Shown here: positions 52,874-52,914 of the stretch, piece after piece
Position numbering within the stretch: the stretch's first letter is position 1
Layout: the number at the start of each line of letters is the position of its first letter
Assembly: GCF_001598455.1 (NCBI RefSeq)
Contig: NZ_BCYZ01000027.1
Span: 1-52,914 of the forward strand
Source: Sphingomonas pruni NBRC 15498
GTDB lineage: Bacteria > Pseudomonadota > Alphaproteobacteria > Sphingomonadales > Sphingomonadaceae
DNA: 52,914 nucleotides
Direction of reading: 5' to 3'
Made by a program: the position numbers and the translations under genes
The notes under the pieces: generated by a model
What the model was told of the DNA's origin: nothing
The model's database searches: none
Seen by the model: only the letters and a program-made list of their open reading frames with translations

Positions 52874-52914
52874 CAACCGTGTTTAGGCGCAGGCGAAGGC
52901 TGGGTCGTCGCGGG

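Overview
The window reads as chromosomal DNA of a high-GC, flagellated alphaproteobacterium of the order Sphingomonadales (Sphingomonas-like). I base this on strong G/C third-position codon bias, sphingomonad-type small families (DUF6481), and the content and order of the flagellar locus. This is an assignment by eye, with no database search. No rRNA, tRNA, CRISPR array, phage or IS element was recognised. Most genes sit in tight operons with 1-4 base ATGA, GTGA or TGATG start/stop overlaps.

Layout. 1-942: N-terminal part of a large secreted repeat protein (autotransporter type) running off the left edge. 1342-5326: a trypsin/PDZ protein with no catalytic triad, coupled to a ClC chloride transporter, then a CaiB-type CoA-transferase. 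5473-11291: a potassium channel, a large M28 peptidase, and a LacI regulator divergent from an MFS transporter. 11450-17694: a six-gene operon, DUF4129 - DUF4350 - MoxR ATPase - DUF58 - SpoIIM-like - RDD. 17796-19623: a small orphan, a PilZ-like protein and a TlpA thioredoxin lipoprotein. 19640-24301: argH - LptM-like lipoprotein - lysA - truncated siroheme synthase - CorA/ZntB transporter. 24325-26316: DUF6481 protein, an orphan, a cold-shock protein and a single-domain response regulator.

26439-44262 is the flagellar locus. A sigma-54 activator (42161) heads a minus-strand array fliE-F-G-H-I-J-K-L-M-N-O-P-Q-R-flhB that covers the MS ring, C ring, export ATPase and export gate, followed by fliD and fliS. 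Two tandem short flagellin genes lie on the plus strand. Three spaced GGCAA-N4-TTGCC inverted repeats lie between the activator and the first flagellin. A shared TAAA-N14/15-G[CT]CGTTC element, resembling a FliA (sigma-28) promoter, precedes both flagellins and fliD. flhA, fliA, motAB and the flg genes are not in the window.

44414-52914 holds accessory genes: a membrane-anchored orphan, a quinone oxidoreductase, an extended SDR, a small orphan, an arsR - SRPBCC - GST operon, a hexapeptide acetyltransferase, an M13 metalloendopeptidase, and an orphan lasso-peptide B2-type protease. Dispersed palindromic elements sit between genes, including inside the flagellar array (fliI/fliH and fliQ/fliP) and inside the MoxR operon.

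The most interesting points are the triad-less protease coupled to ClC, the regulatory element sets around the flagellins, FliM without the usual CheY-binding N-terminus, a siroheme synthase reduced to a methyltransferase stub, the orphan lasso B2 protein, and long perfect palindromes inside operons.
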